64,000 nucleotides of DNA from Anastatus disparis (GCA_017163975.1 JAFFSR010000374.1:288501-352500), one strand, 5' to 3'. Shown: positions 10,954-25,172, numbered from the stretch's first letter. Notes: a model not told the origin generated them from the letters alone. Made by a program: numbers and translations.

Positions 10954-13065
10954 GTCCAGTCATTGGAGCATTTCAGTTTGAAATTTTGTCGGTTAACATG
11001 ATTAACATGAAAATTTGTCAGTAGGTAAAGAATAGTCCAAAAAACAAAAGTTATATAATGCTGATGTGCGCTTTTGCCCAGGGGCGGGAGCCTTCTCTTC
11101 TCGATTTATAGGTGATTGAAAACATAGATTTTTAGTGTAAAAAAGCATGTTTTCTGAGCGTTTTTCATGAAATAAGTTGAAAAGTTTTAATGTTATCAAA
11201 AAACTTATAAGAAACATAAATAATGCTTGTAAGAAAACGAAAAGATCTAATTTTTAATCATTATTTTATATACAATACATAACAAATTATAAATTATTGA
11301 ATATTAATACTGTTACGCTTGAAACTTTAAGAACAATATTCAACGTTAAATAACAGAAAAATGGCAAACTTTTTGAGGAGAATGTATATAATATTTTTTT
11401 AAGGCGTTGAGCTTATCTTTTAAATTATTTTTGTTTCAAGTCAATTGTATAAAAATTAAAGGAGTTACAAGGAAAATAAAATTATTTTATATAGTTTTAC
11501 AATAAAATTTCAATATTAAAACTACTGTCATTAAGACAGGTTTTGAAATATAAAGAAATCCTTTTAGGGTTTATCTTATTTAGGTACCAACTATGTGTTC
11601 TAGAAGTTTCAGCAATGTAGGATGCTTATTTTTTTAAAAAATCAAGTTTATTTAAAAAAAAAATTTTTTTATTTTTCAAAAATTCATCCTCTTTTTAAAA
11701 TATCTCAATAATTAACAGTTGTACGTAAGAAGTACTAAACTCAAAAAATATAGCTTTTTTTCATTAATATTTTGCTTTTTTTTATTTTTGTCAGATAAAA
11801 ATCAACTGAGATATCAGTGTTAGAATTCTGTAATCAGAGCCAAGTACCACCTATTTTTGGCCCTTCAAACTAAAAAATCTCAAAAAATAAAACTTTTTAA
11901 AAATTGATATTGACATGACTTGAAGATGCTACAATTACTTACAAAATCCATTTTGAAGCAATTAAAAAGCTTAAAAATAAGCGGAGTTATCATAAAAAAA
12001 CCAATTGTACTTTTTCGGTAAAATTTTCGGAGCGCATAAATTCGTTTATTTTCGAGTGTTTTAGATACATACATATAAATATTTTACAGCTTCTTTGAGT
12101 CTGTACGGTATATAGCTTCTATTCTTTTCAGTTCCTATATGTATATTTTGTAAGTGGACACACACATATATATATATCATATAAGTATAAACTCAGGTAG
12201 AAGAAAAGAAATGAGACTATGTAGCTTAAATTTAAGTAAAATATTTGTATTTTTTTATTTTGTTCTTATAATTATAATAATAATAATTTTTAAGGTATGA
12301 TAGTCTTATAATATTAACCATAAATAGTCATTTTTGAATGTAAAATACTTAAATATATTCTAAATTCTATAATAAGACATAAAAAATATATTATTAATAG
12401 AATAAAAGTTATTAAATTATTAAAAGTACTAAAGACTCATTTTTTTGGCATTTTATCATCAAGGGTTGTTTTTAAGCGATGAAATGTTACAATAAAATAA
12501 AAATCATTATAATCTGTGAAAAAATGTCTAATTTAATATGAATATGTCATTACAAAATAATTTACATGTTCAAAATTATTTTTTTCTTTTCATCATAAGG
12601 GGTAGTTTTTTAGGGTTGAAATAATGTAATAAATTAAAAATTATATCATAAGCTTAAAACGTTAATATTTTTCCATAATTGTATCATAAAAATATTTTTT
12701 AATGTTAAAAACTATATATGCTCTTTTTATTAAGTCAAAGGGGTGGTTTTTAAGGGTTGTAAAAATGCTTAATATCATTAATTATGTTCCACAATATTAA
12801 ACAACACTTATTTTAGACATTCCAAGATTATTTTAATTATTTATAAGCGTAAATCGGCATTTTTATTATTTTTCAACTTTAAGGGTAGTTTTTACCCCTT
12901 TAAAGCAAAAAGCGCACCTCGCCGATAAATAACTTTTGATCTGTAGGGTAATACAAAAGTTTACCTAAAGTTAATCCTAAAGTTTAATCCTAAAGTTTTA
13001 TGAAAATCGGTGCTAACCAAAAGAATTTCCAGGTTATACCTTATTTTTGCCTTCAATGACTGGAC
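10954..13065. mobile_element. 2.1-kb non-coding TIR element with TA duplication
   Basis: The termini are a perfect 12-bp inverted repeat, GTCCAGTCATTG / CAATGACTGGAC, each flanked by TA (10952-10953 and 13066-13067). Satellite continues on both sides. The interior is AT-rich with no transposase. Related GC-richer blocks sit near both ends (GCGCTTTTGCCC at about 11068, AAAAGCGCACCTCGCC at about 12909). A TA duplication would suit Tc1/mariner-type mobilisation, but the family is not established. The small minus frames inside (11002-11217, 11880-12074) show no domain. Confidence 0.82.
12457..12910. repeat. Four ~140-bp tandem units inside TIR element
   Basis: A block of the form AAGGGGTRGTTTTTAAGGGTTG recurs at about 12460, 12599, 12732 and 12884, followed each time by similar AT-rich sequence, giving a period of roughly 135-150 bp. 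Divergence between units is substantial. Confidence 0.65.
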
Positions 13066-15132
13066 TATCATGGGTACATGGGTATATGAATAAAGAAGTT
13101 TATTGGATTATGAGTTTATGGGTGTATGGGTTTATGAGTATATGCGTTCATGAGTGTATGGGGTTATGGGTATATGGGTTTTTGGTAATACGGGTTTATA
13201 AGTTTATGGGTTTGTCAGTAAACTGGTTAATGGGTATATGAGTTAATAAGTATATGGGTTCATGGAATTTTAGGTGTATTAGCTATCGGGTATATTCGTT
13301 TAACAATGTAGGCTTATTTAGGTATGTAGGTTGATAGAAATATTAGTTCATAGGTATAAAGGTCTATGGGTCGATGGGTATATAGATTTATAGATAAATT
13401 GGTATTAAGGTATATGGGTTCATGAGTTCATAGGTTAATAGGTATATACATTCAGGGGTGTATTAGTTTATTAGTATATGGGATAAGGGGTATATGGGTT
13501 TATGAGTATATGGGTTTATGGGTATATGAGTTTATATGTATATAGGTTCATGGGTTTAAGGGTTTATAGGTTTATCGATATATGAGTTCATGTATATACG
13601 CGTATATGGGTATATTGGTTTATAAGTATATGGGTTTATGGGTTTCTAGGTTAATAGGTATATGAGCTTATAGGTACATGGGTTGATAAGTATTGGGTTT
13701 GTGGGTATATGGGTTCATGAGTAGATAAGTTTATGGGTGTATGGGTTTATCGCTATATGGGTTGATAGGTATATGGGTGTATGTGTATGTTGGTTCATGA
13801 GTATATGGGTTTATGGGTTCATAATTTAATAGGAATATAAGTTTATAAGTATATTGGTTCATAAGTATATTGATTGAGGGGTATACAGGTTTCTGGATAT
13901 ATAAGCACACGGGTACATGATTTTATAAGTACCAGGTTTATAGGTAAATGGATTTATAGGTATCTGTGTTTAAAGGTATATAAGTTTTTGGGTGTATGGG
14001 TTTTGGGGTATAGAGCTTTATTGGTGTATTGGTTCATGATTTTGCGGGTTAATAGGTATATGAGTTTATAGGTATATGGGTTAATGGGTATATGAGTTTA
14101 TGAGTATATAATTTTATAGGTATACAAATTAATGGGTATATCAGTTTATAGGTATATGGGTCCATGGGTACATGAGTTCATGGGTATATCGGTTTATGAG
14201 TTTTCAAGTTTATAGGTTCATAGGTTAATGGGTATATGGGTTTATTGGTATATTGGTTAATAAGTATATGGGTCAAGCAGTGTAAAGGTTTTTGAATATA
14301 TGAGCTTATGAGTACATGGGCTTATTAGTATTTGGGTTCATGGGTATATGGGTTTTGAGTAAATAAGTTTATGGGTGTATGGGTTTATCGGTATATGGGT
14401 TTATGTGCATATGGCTATATGAGTATATTGGTTTATAAGTATATGGGTTTACGGACTTATGGCCTTATGGGTGTATAAGTTTCTAAGTACATAAGTTTAT
14501 GGGTATATGGGTTCATAAGTATATGCGTTTATGGGTATTTGAGTTAATAAGTGTATGGATCAATGGGTAAATCAATACATAGGTATATAAGTTTATAATT
14601 TAATTGGTAAATTGATTTATGAGTATATGGGAAAATAGAGATGTGATTTTATTGGTCTGTAATTCTATGGGTATATACGTTTATGTGCATATGGGTTCAT
14701 AGGTGTCTAGGTTCATGTGTATATAGGTTAATCAAACTATGAGTCTTCAATTATATTAAAAATATGGGTTAATGGGTATATGGGTTAATAAAAATACGGG
14801 TCATTGCTTATATAAGTTTAACGGTATATGCCTATTTGGGTATATAAGTTTATGATTATATAAAAGTTTATGAGTATATGAGTTTATGGGTATAATATTT
14901 AATGGGTATACGCGTTCTAGGCTACATAGGTTAATAGATGACTAGTTAATGGGTATATGGGCTTATGGGTATATGGGTATATGGGTATATGGGTTTATGG
15001 GTATATGAGTTTATTGACATATGGGCTTATGGGTATATGGGTTTATGGGTTTATGGGTATATGGGTGTATCATTGTATGGGTTTATGTGTATATGGGTTT
15101 ATGGGTATAGTAGTTTACGGATATATAGGTTT

Positions 15133-15321
15133 ATGGGAATATGGGTTTATGGGAATATGGGTTTATGGGAATATGGGTTTATGGGAATATGGGTTTATGG
15201 GAATATGGGTTTATGGGAATATGGGTTTATGGGGATATGGGTTTATAGAAATATGGGTTTATGGGAATATGCGTTTATGGGAATATGGGTTTATGGGAAT
15301 ATGGGTTTATGGGTATATAGG
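15133..15321 (+). repeat. Homogenised sub-array, GGGAATAT variant
   Basis: About eleven near-perfect 16-bp units of GGGAATATGGGTTTAT, with GGGAATAT starting at 15135, 15151, 15167 and so on. The A in GGGAATAT marks a variant that is rare elsewhere, implying a recent local amplification. Confidence 0.92.
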
Positions 15322-16675
15322 GTTATGAGTATAGAATACTATGGGTGTATAGGTTCATGAGTCTGTAATTCTATGGGTTTATGGGAATATGGGTTTATAA
15401 GTATACAAGTCTATGGGTATGTGGGTTTATGAGTCTATGATTTTATGGGTAAATATGTTTATCTGTATATGGGTTTATAGGAGGTTTATAGGTTAATGGG
15501 TATATGGAATAATTAGTATATTGATTTATAAATATATGGGTTCTGGGGTATATGGGTTTATGGGTATATGGATTTATGGGTATTTGGGTTTATGGGTATA
15601 TGAGTCTATGGGTATATGGGTTTATGTGTGTATGGGTTTATGGGGGTACAGGTTTATGAGTATATGGGTCCATGGGTGCATGGGTTCATGAATATATGGG
15701 TAAAAAGGTGTATAGGTTTATAAGTGTATGGGTTTAGGGGTATGAAGGTCTAAGGGTATATGGGTATATGGGTCTATGGGTATATGGGTTTGTTGGCATG
15801 TGGGTTCATGAGTATATGGTTTTATGGGTTTATGGATATATAGGGTTATCATTTTATAGGTTTATAGGTATATGGGTTCATGGGTATAGAAGTTTATGGG
15901 TATATAGGTTTATGGAAATATGGGTTGATAAGTGAACAACTCTATGGGTGTATGGGTTTATGGGCCTATGATTTTATGAGTACATACGTTTATGTGTATA
16001 TCGGTTTATATGAGGTTTAAAGGTTAATGGGTATATGAAATTATGGTTATATTGGTTTATAAGTATATAGGTTTAGGGGTATATGGGTTTATGGGTATAT
16101 AGGTTTATTGGCATATGGGTATATGGGTTTATGGATATATGGGTAAAAAGGTGTATAGGTTCATAAAAGTATGGATTCATGGGTATAAAGATCTAAGGGT
16201 GTATGGGTATATGGGTTTGTGGGTATATGAGTTCATGTCTATATAAATATATGGGTATATAGGCTCATATAGATATGAGTTTCCAGGTCTATAGATACAT
16301 GAGTTTATGTGGTAATAGGTTAGCAATATAAGAGATGTAGGTTATGTCGTATATGGGTTATAGAGATATGAGGATCTAGGTTTATGTGTATATGGTTTAA
16401 CCGAACTAATAGTCTTTTATTATATTAAAAATATAAGTTGATGGCTGTATGATTCAATAGAAATATGGGTCATTGCTCATTCAAATTCAACGTCCATGCC
16501 TATTTGGGTATATAAGTTTATGATTATACAAAAGTTTATGAGTATATGAGTTCGTGGGTATATTATTTAATGGATATCCGCGTTCCAGGCTACATAGGTT
16601 ACCAGGTATCTGGGTTTATAGGTTCATAGCATAATGAATATATGGGTTCATTTTTTTAGGTATATAGGGTATCAG

Positions 16676-16937
16676 AGGGGCGATTCAACCTATGCTACAT
16701 ATGTATGTATCACGGTGATATGTATGTACGTTCGAACGTAAGTTGGTAGCACTGCTAAGATAAGTCGTCGCGCGCAAAAATTGTATCTACATGGAAACGG
16801 AGACTTGAGGTCTTGACGGTTCGACAGACGATTCAATGCGCGCGACGACTTGTCTTAGCAGTGCTACCAACTTACGTTCGAACGTACATACATATCACCG
16901 TGATACATACATATGTAGCATAGGTTGAATCGCCCCT
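16676..16937. mobile_element. 262-bp palindromic MITE with CAG duplication
   Basis: Arms of about 100 bp are almost perfect inverted repeats starting AGGGGCGATTCAACCTATGC and ending with its complement. They contain sub-palindromes (CATATGTATG, ACGTTCGAACGT, CACGGTG/CACCGTG, CGCGCGACGACT). Flanking CAG at 16673-16675 and 16938-16940 is the likely target duplication. It is inserted in satellite, which resumes directly. Confidence 0.9.
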
Positions 16938-19803
16938 CAGGTATATTGGTTCAACGGTATGAGACTATTTGGGTACGTATGTTAATCAATATATTGGTTT
17001 ATGCGTCCATGGGTATATGGATTAATAAGTAGATTAGTATCTAGGTATATGAGCCTATGGGTAGACGGGTCAATGGGTATATGGGCATATGGGTATCTAG
17101 GTCTATGGGTTTAGGAGTATATGGGTTTATCATTGTATGGGTTCATGGGTATATGGGTTTATGGAAATATGGGTTTATAAGTATACAGGTTTATGAGTAT
17201 ATGGGTCCATGGGTGCATGGGTTCATGAATATATGGATAAAAAGGTGTATAGGTTTATAAGTGTATGGGTTTACGGGTATAAAGGTCTAAGGGTATATGG
17301 GTATACGGGTTTATGGGTATATGGGTTTATAGGTATATGGTTTTATGGGTATATGGGTTCATGGGTTTATGAGAATATGGGTTCATAGGTATATGGGTTT
17401 ATGGGTATATGGGTTTATGGGTATATGGGTTTATGAGTATATGGGTTCATTATCATATGGATTTATGGGTATAAGGGTTTCTGTGTATATGGGTTTATAG
17501 GTATATTGTTTATAAGTTCATGTGTGCGAGCGTTTATAGTATAAAAGATATCTAGGTTTATGATTATATTGCTTTATGAGTATATGGGTAAAGGGGTATA
17601 TAGGTTTTGGGATACCTAAACTTCTAAGAAATAAGTTACTAAATATATGGGATTATGGGTATAAAGGTTTATGGGTATATGGGTCTATGGGTATATAGGT
17701 TCATGGGTACATGAGCTTATAAGTATATGATTTTATGCAGATATGGGTTCATGAGAATATGAGTCTATGGGCTTATGGGTATATAGGTCTATGGGTATAT
17801 GAGTTTATGCGTGTATGGTTTGATGGGGATATGGGTTTATGGGTATATGGGTTCATGGGTCTATGGGTTCATAAATATATAGGATTATGGGTATATAAAT
17901 TAATAGGTACATGGGTCTATGGATATATAGGTTTATGGGTTTAAGGGTTTGTGGTAATATAGATTTATAGGTATATGGGTTTATGAGTATTTTAGTTCAT
18001 GGATATATGGGTCTTTGGTTATATTGGTATATGGGTATAAGGGTTTCTGTGTATATGGGTTTATGGGTATATTGTTTATGAGTTTATGTGTGCGAGCGTT
18101 TATAGTATAAAAGATATCTACGTTTATGATTATATTGCTTTATAAGTATATGGGTATAGGGGTATATAGGTTGTTGGATACCTCAACTTCTAAGAAATGG
18201 GTTTTCTAAATATATGGGATTATGGGTATGTAGGTTTATGGAAATATGGGTTTATGGGTATATAGGTTCATGGGTACATGAGCTTATGAGTATATGATTT
18301 TTTGCAGATATGGGTTCATGAGAATATGAGTCTATGGGCTTATGGGTATATGGGTCTATGGGTATATGGGTTTATGCGTGTATGGGTTGATGGGGATATA
18401 GTTTTATGGGTATATGTGTAAATGGGTATATGGGTTCATGGGTCTATGGGTTCATGAATATGTGGGTTTTTGGGTATATGGGTTTTTAGGGTAAGTGGGT
18501 AAATAGTGATATAGGTTATAGACATATAGGTCTGTGAGTACATGGGTTCATGGGTATATGGGCTTATGGGTATATGGGTTCATGGTTATATGGGTTTATA
18601 AGTCCATAGGTTTATAAGTAAATGGGTTTATAAGTATATGAGTTTTAGGGTACATGGGTTCATTAGTATATGGGATTTTGGGTATATGAATTAATAGGTA
18701 TATGGGTCAATGGATATATGCGTATATGGGTGTATGGGTTTATGGGTATAAGGGTTTATGGTAATATAGGTTTATAGGTATATGGGTGTATGAGTATATG
18801 GGTTTATGGATATATGGGTCTATGGTTATATTGGTATATGGGTATAAGGGTTTATGGTTTATAGGTATATGGGTTTATGAGTATATGGGTTTATGGATAT
18901 ATGGGTCTATGGTTATATTGGTATATGTGTATAAGGGTGTATGGGCATATGGGTTTTCTAGCATATGGATTTATGAGTATATGGGTTCATGAGTATATGG
19001 GTTGATGGGGTTATGGGTATATAAGTGCATGGGTATATGGGTTTATGGGTTTATAGATATAAGGGTGAATGGGTATATGGGTAAATGGGTTTATGGGTAT
19101 ATTGGTTGATGAGTTCATGGGTTTAAACGTTTATAGGATAATAAATTTGTTGTTTCATGATTATATTCGTTTATGAGTATATGGGTTGAGAAATATATAT
19201 GTTTTTGGATATATGAACTTCCAAGGAAATGGGTTACTGAGTATATGGGTTCATGGGTATATGGGTTTATGAGTTTATTGGTTTATTAATATATGGGTTC
19301 ATGGGTATATGGGTTGATAGAAATATGGATTTATGGGTTTATGGGTTTAAAGCCTTATAAGTATAGGGGTTGTTGATTTTCGGGTACATGGGTTATCGGG
19401 TATATTGGTTTAACGGTACGAGACTATTTGGGTACGTAGGTTAATAAATATATTGGTTCATAGGTACATAGGTCTATAGGTATATAGATTTATGGGTAGA
19501 CTCGTATCTAGGTATATTAGTTTATGGGTATATAGGTTTATAAGTATATGAGCTTATGGGTAAATGAGTATATGAGTATATGGGTTTATAGGTCTATGGA
19601 TTGATGGGTATATGGGTATATGGGTATATGGTTATATGGGTTTATAGGTATATGGGTTTATTGGCATATGGGTATAGATGTATGGGTTTATGGATATATT
19701 GGTTCATCATTGTATGGGTTTATAGGTATATGGGTTATTTCGTATAGAAGTGTATGGGTATATGCGTTAATGGGAATATGGATTCATGAGTTAACAAGTC
19801 TGT

Positions 19804-20011
19804 GGGTATATGGGTTTATGGGTATATGGGTTTATGGGTATATGGGTTTATGGGTATATGGGTTTATGGGTAAATGGGTTGATGGGTATATGGGTTTATG
19901 GGTATATGGGTTTATGGGTATATGGGTTTATGGGTATATGGGTTTATGGGTATATGGGTTTATGGGTATATGGGTTTATGGGTATATGGGTTTATGGGTA
20001 TATGGATTTAT
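19804..20011 (+). repeat. Homogenised sub-array, canonical GGGTATATGGGTTTAT
   Basis: Thirteen 16-bp units in perfect register, with only two imperfect spots (GGGTAAAT at 19868 and a GTTGAT nearby). This is the cleanest stretch of the satellite and best defines its consensus. Confidence 0.94.
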
Positions 20012-22787
20012 GAGTATATGGGTTCATGGGTATATGGGTTGATTGATATATGGGTATATGGGTATATGCGTATATGGGTTCATAGGTATATGGGTTTATT
20101 GGCATATGGGTTCATAAGTATATAGATTTATGGGTTTATGGATATATTGGTTTATCATTGTATGGGTATATAGGTATATAGGTTATTTCGTATAGAAGTG
20201 TATGGGTATATGGGTTTATGGGTATATGGGTTTATGGGTATATGGGTTTATGGGTATATGGGTTGATGGGAATATGGGTTTATGAGTATATGGGTTTATG
20301 GATATATGGGTCTATGGTTATATTGGTATATGGGTATAAGGGTGTATGGGCATATGGGTTTATTAGCATATGGATTTATGAGTATATGGGTTCATGGGTA
20401 TATGGGTCGATGGGGTTATGAGTATATAGGTTCATGGGTATATGGGTTTATGGGTTTATAGATATAAGGGTTAATGGGTATATGGGTAAATGGGTTTATG
20501 GGTATATTGGTTGATGAGTTCATGGGTTTAAGCGTTTATAGGATAATAGATATGTAGTTTAATGACTATATTCGTTTATGAGTATATGGGTTGAGAAATA
20601 TACATGTTTTTGGATATATGAACTTCCAAGGAAATGGGTTACTGAGTATATGGGTTGATGGGTATATGGGTTTATGGGTAAATGGTTACATAAGTTCAAA
20701 ATGTCTCTTGGTATATGGGTTTATGAGTTTATTGATTCATTAATATATGGGTTTATAAGTGTATGGGTTTATGGGTATAAGGGTTTATGGTAATTTAGGT
20801 TTATAGGTATATGGGTTTATGAGTATATGGGCTTATGGATATATGGGTCTATGGTTATATAGGTTCATGAGTACATGAGTCTATGGGTGTATTGCTTTAT
20901 GGGTGTATGGATTCATGAGAATAGAAGTTTATGGATATATGGGTTTATGGGTGTATGAGTCTATGAATATATAAGTTTATGTGTATATGGATTTGTTGAT
21001 ATATTGGTGCATGAGTTCATGGGTTCGAGCGTTCATAGGATAATAGATATATAAGTTTATCAATATATTGGTATATGAGTATATGGGTTGAGGAGTATAT
21101 AGGTTCTCGGATATATGAACTTTCAAGGAAATGGGTTACTAAGTATATGGGTTCATGGGTATATAAGTTTATGGGTGTATGGGTACATGGGTATAAAAAG
21201 TCTATAGGTATATGGGTCTATGGGTCTACGATTTAATGGGTGTATATGTTAATGCGTATATGGGTCTATAGGTGTATGGGTTTATGGGTATATGAGTTTC
21301 TAGGTTTTTAGGTTTATAAGTATATGGGTAAATGGGTTCATGGTTTAATAAGTATATAGAATTATGTGTATATTGGTTTATAAGTATATGGGTTCATGGG
21401 TTAATAAGTATATAGAATTATGTGTACATTAGTTTATAAGTATATGGGTTTAGGGGTATCTTAAATTTATAAGTATAGGAGCTCATGGGTACATGGGTTT
21501 ATGGGTATATGGGTTTATGGGTACATGGGCTTATGGGTATAAGGGTTTATAGGGATATGGGTTTATGGGTAGTTGAGTATATGGATTTTTTGGTACATGG
21601 TTTTTCGGGTATATGGGTTTATGAGTGTAAGGGTTTATGGGTATATGGGTTTATGGGTATATGGGTGCATGGGTATCTGAGCTCATCGGTATATGGGTAT
21701 ATGGGTCCGTGAGTACATGGGTTTACAGGTATATGGGCTTATGGGTATATGGGTTTATGGGTAGATGAGTATCTAGGCTTATTAATTCATGGGAATATGG
21801 GATATAGGTATATTGGTTCATAAGTATATGGGTTAAGGGGTATAGAGATTTATGGATATATAAGTTCATGGGTATATAGGTTTATAAGTATATGGGTGTA
21901 TGGCTCAATAGGTATATAGGTTTATGGGTATATGGGTTTATGTTTAGAGAAGTTTGTGGATATATGGGCTTATGAGTTAATGTCTATACAATTTTATGTG
22001 TATAGAGTTTGATGGGTATAAGGGTTTATGAGTTTATAGGTCTATCGTTGTTTGAATTATTGGGTATATGGGTTTTTAGGTATATGGGTTAATAGGTATC
22101 TAGGTGTACGAAAATATGAGTTTCTCGGCATACAGATACATGGGTTTATGAGTATATGTCTTGATTGGTATATGAGTACATAGGTTTATAGGTATATGTC
22201 TTGATTGGTATATGAGTTCATAGGTATGTGGCTGTATGTGTATATGTCTTGATTAGTATATGAGTTCATAGGTATATGGCTGTATGGGTATATGGGCTAA
22301 TTGGTATATAGGTTTATGGACATATTGGTTTATGCGTACAGAGGTCTATAGGTATGTGGATTAATGGGTTAATGGGTATATCTGTTTATGGATATATGGG
22401 TTGATCTGTATATTCGTATTAGTATATATGTTTTGGGGTATATAAGTCAATGGATATATGGGTATATTGGTTTATAAGTGTATGGTCAAGGGGTACAAAG
22501 GTTTTCAGATAAATGAGCTGATGGGTATATGGGTTTATGAGTATATCAGTATATGGGTATATGGGTTTATGGAAATATAGGTTTATGGGTATAGAAGTTT
22601 ATGAGTATATAGGTTTATGGGTATAGAAGTTTATGAGTATATAGGTTTATGGGTATATGGGTTTATAAGTATAAGGGTTCACGGTTATACGGGTTTACGT
22701 GTATATGGGTTTATGAGTATATATGTTTATGGGTTAATGGGTATATGGGTATATAAGTATATTGGTTTATAAGTATATGGGTTCATG

Positions 22788-23085
22788 CACCGAAAAAAAT
22801 TTGTAGCACTAGTAGTTTCTTTTCTCTTAGATTTATTATTGTTTGCAAGATCGGAACTACAGCAGTTCAAAATATGCGACGTACATTGTTCGATAGGTAT
22901 AGTAACGGAGCGGATCACTGAAAATACAGCAATAGCTTCAGCGCTGAACGTTGGCTGTTATGGGTATATTAAATACGATTCGTCAAAATACACGAACGAG
23001 CACGATTCCAGACTCGAATGACATAGGTTCAATGAGGCTTACATGTGAATACGTCAAACCACTAGGATTATGTTTTTTTTCGGTG
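22788..23085. mobile_element. CACCG-ended MITE, copy 1
   Basis: Inverted termini CACCGAAAAAAA / TTTTTTTCGGTG bound a 298-bp non-coding body inserted in satellite. The open frame across it (22785-23021) starts in the flank and has no domain. The same element occurs at 23496-23794 inside duplicated flanks. Confidence 0.85.
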
Positions 23086-23495
23086 TGGGTATATAGGTCC
23101 ATGGGTATATGGGTATATGGGTATATGGGTTTTTTGGTTTATGGGTATATTGGTTTATGAACGAATGTGTTTATAAATATATGGGTTCATGGGTTTTTGT
23201 GCATATGGGTATATGAGTTTATGATCTTCCAAGTATAGAGGTATATGGGTTTTTAGTTATATAGGTTAATAGGTATTTAGGTTCATGGGTTTTTGGGTAT
23301 ATGGGTTATGGTGTATATTAGTTTGAAAATACTATCCTATTTGGGTATGTTGGTTAATAGTTATATCGGTTTATGGTTACAGAGGTCTATAGGTATATGG
23401 GTTTATGGGTAAATGGGTTAATGGGTATATGGGTAAATGGGTTAATGGGTATATGGGTATATAAGTATATTGGTTTATAAGTATATGGGTTCATG

Positions 23496-23794
23496 CACCG
23501 AAAAAAATTTGTAGCCCTAGTAGTTTCGTTTCTCTTAGAACTATTATTGTTTGCAAGATCGGAACTACAGTAGTTCAAAATATGCGACGTACATTGTTTG
23601 ATAGGTATAGTAACGGAGCGGATCACTGAAAATACAGCAATAGCTTCAGCGCTGAACGTTGGCTGTTATGGGTATATTAAATACGAGTTGTCAAAATACA
23701 CGAACGAGCACGATTCCAGACTCGAATGACATAGGTTCAATGAGGCTTACATGTGAATACGTCAAACCACTAGGGTTACGTTTTTTCTTCGGCG
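23496..23794. mobile_element. CACCG-ended MITE, copy 2
   Basis: Nearly identical to the copy at 22788, with a slightly altered right end (TTCTTCGGCG). At least ~45 bp of satellite to the left and ~30 bp to the right also match copy 1, so this copy arose by duplication of a ~708-bp segment and not by an independent insertion. Confidence 0.85.
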
Positions 23795-25172
23795 TGGGTA
23801 TATAGGTCCATGGGTATATGGGTATATGGGTTTATGGGTATATGAGTTTATTTCTACATAGGTTTATGGGTATATTGGTTCGTGAGTATATGAATTTATG
23901 TATATATGGGTTGATGGGTATATAGGTTCATGAGTATATGAATTTACGTATATATGGGTTGATGGATATATAGGTACATGATTATATGGGTCTATGGGTA
24001 TATGGGTTTATGGGTTTATGGGTATATTGGTTTATGAACGAATGTGTTTATAAGTATATGGGTTCATGGGTTTTTGTGCATATGGGTATATGAGTTTATG
24101 ATCTTCCAAGTATAGAGGTATATGGGTTCACAGTTATATAGGTTATTAGGTATTGAGGTTCATGGGTATTTGGGTATATGGGTTATGGTGTATATTAGTT
24201 TGAAAGTTGAGGTCTATAGTTATATCGGTTTATGGGTACAGAGGTCTATAGGTATATGGGTTTATGGATACATAGGTTCATAGGTATATGGGTTTATGGG
24301 TATATGGGTTAATGGGTAGATTGGTATCTGGGTATATATGTTTATGAGAATATGGGTCTATGGGTACATCGCTATGTAGTTATATGGATTTATAGGTATA
24401 TTGGTTCATGAGTATATAGGTTTTTTGGGTATATGGGTTCATAGGTATATCTGTTTATGGGTATATGGGTTTGTGGGTATATGGGTTTGTAGGTATATGG
24501 TTTTATGAGTGTATGGGTTAATGGGTGGATTGGTATCTGGGTATATATGTTTATGAGAATATGGGTCTATGGGTACATCGGTATATAATTATATGGATTC
24601 ATATTTATATTGGTTTATGAGTATATGGGTTTATGGGTATATGGGTCCATAGATATATCTGCTTATGGGTATATGGGTTTATGGTTATATGGATTCATAA
24701 GTACATGGGTTTTATGTGTATATAGGTTATTGGTTATATTCGTCAACGGTATGAGCCCATTTGGGTATGTAGGATAATGGGTATATTGGTTCATGGGTGC
24801 AGAGGTCGATGGGTATATGGGTTAGTTGGTACATGAGTTTATGAGTATATGGGTTAATGGTCATATGAGTTTATGGTAATAGAATTCTATTTGTATATGA
24901 GAATATGAGTTTATGGGCTTATGTAGATATGCGTTTCTAGGTATGTAGATTATGAGTTTATGGGTATATAGGTTTTAGGGTATATGAGATTATAGGATTA
25001 TGTGTATAAGGGTTTATGAGATTATAGGATTATGTGTATAAGGGTTTATGGTATTATAAGTTTATTGGTATATCAAGAATATATGGGTCCGTGAGTTTCC
25101 AAGTATATAGGTATGTGGGTAAGAGGATATATAGATTATTAGGTCTTTGGGTGTATGGGTTTATGGATATGT

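Noticed and set aside
14957..15360. Long Gly/Tyr/Trp/Met open frames in the satellite (also at 9508, 13047, 13874, 17057, 17735, 18786, 19620, 21485)
   Set aside because: They come from the stop-free 16-bp satellite unit, occur in several frames with the same peptide, and track unit purity and not gene boundaries.
22785..23021. 78-residue frame with a hydrophobic start resembling a secreted protein
   Set aside because: It begins in satellite and runs through a CACCG-ended MITE; the second MITE copy does not keep the frame.
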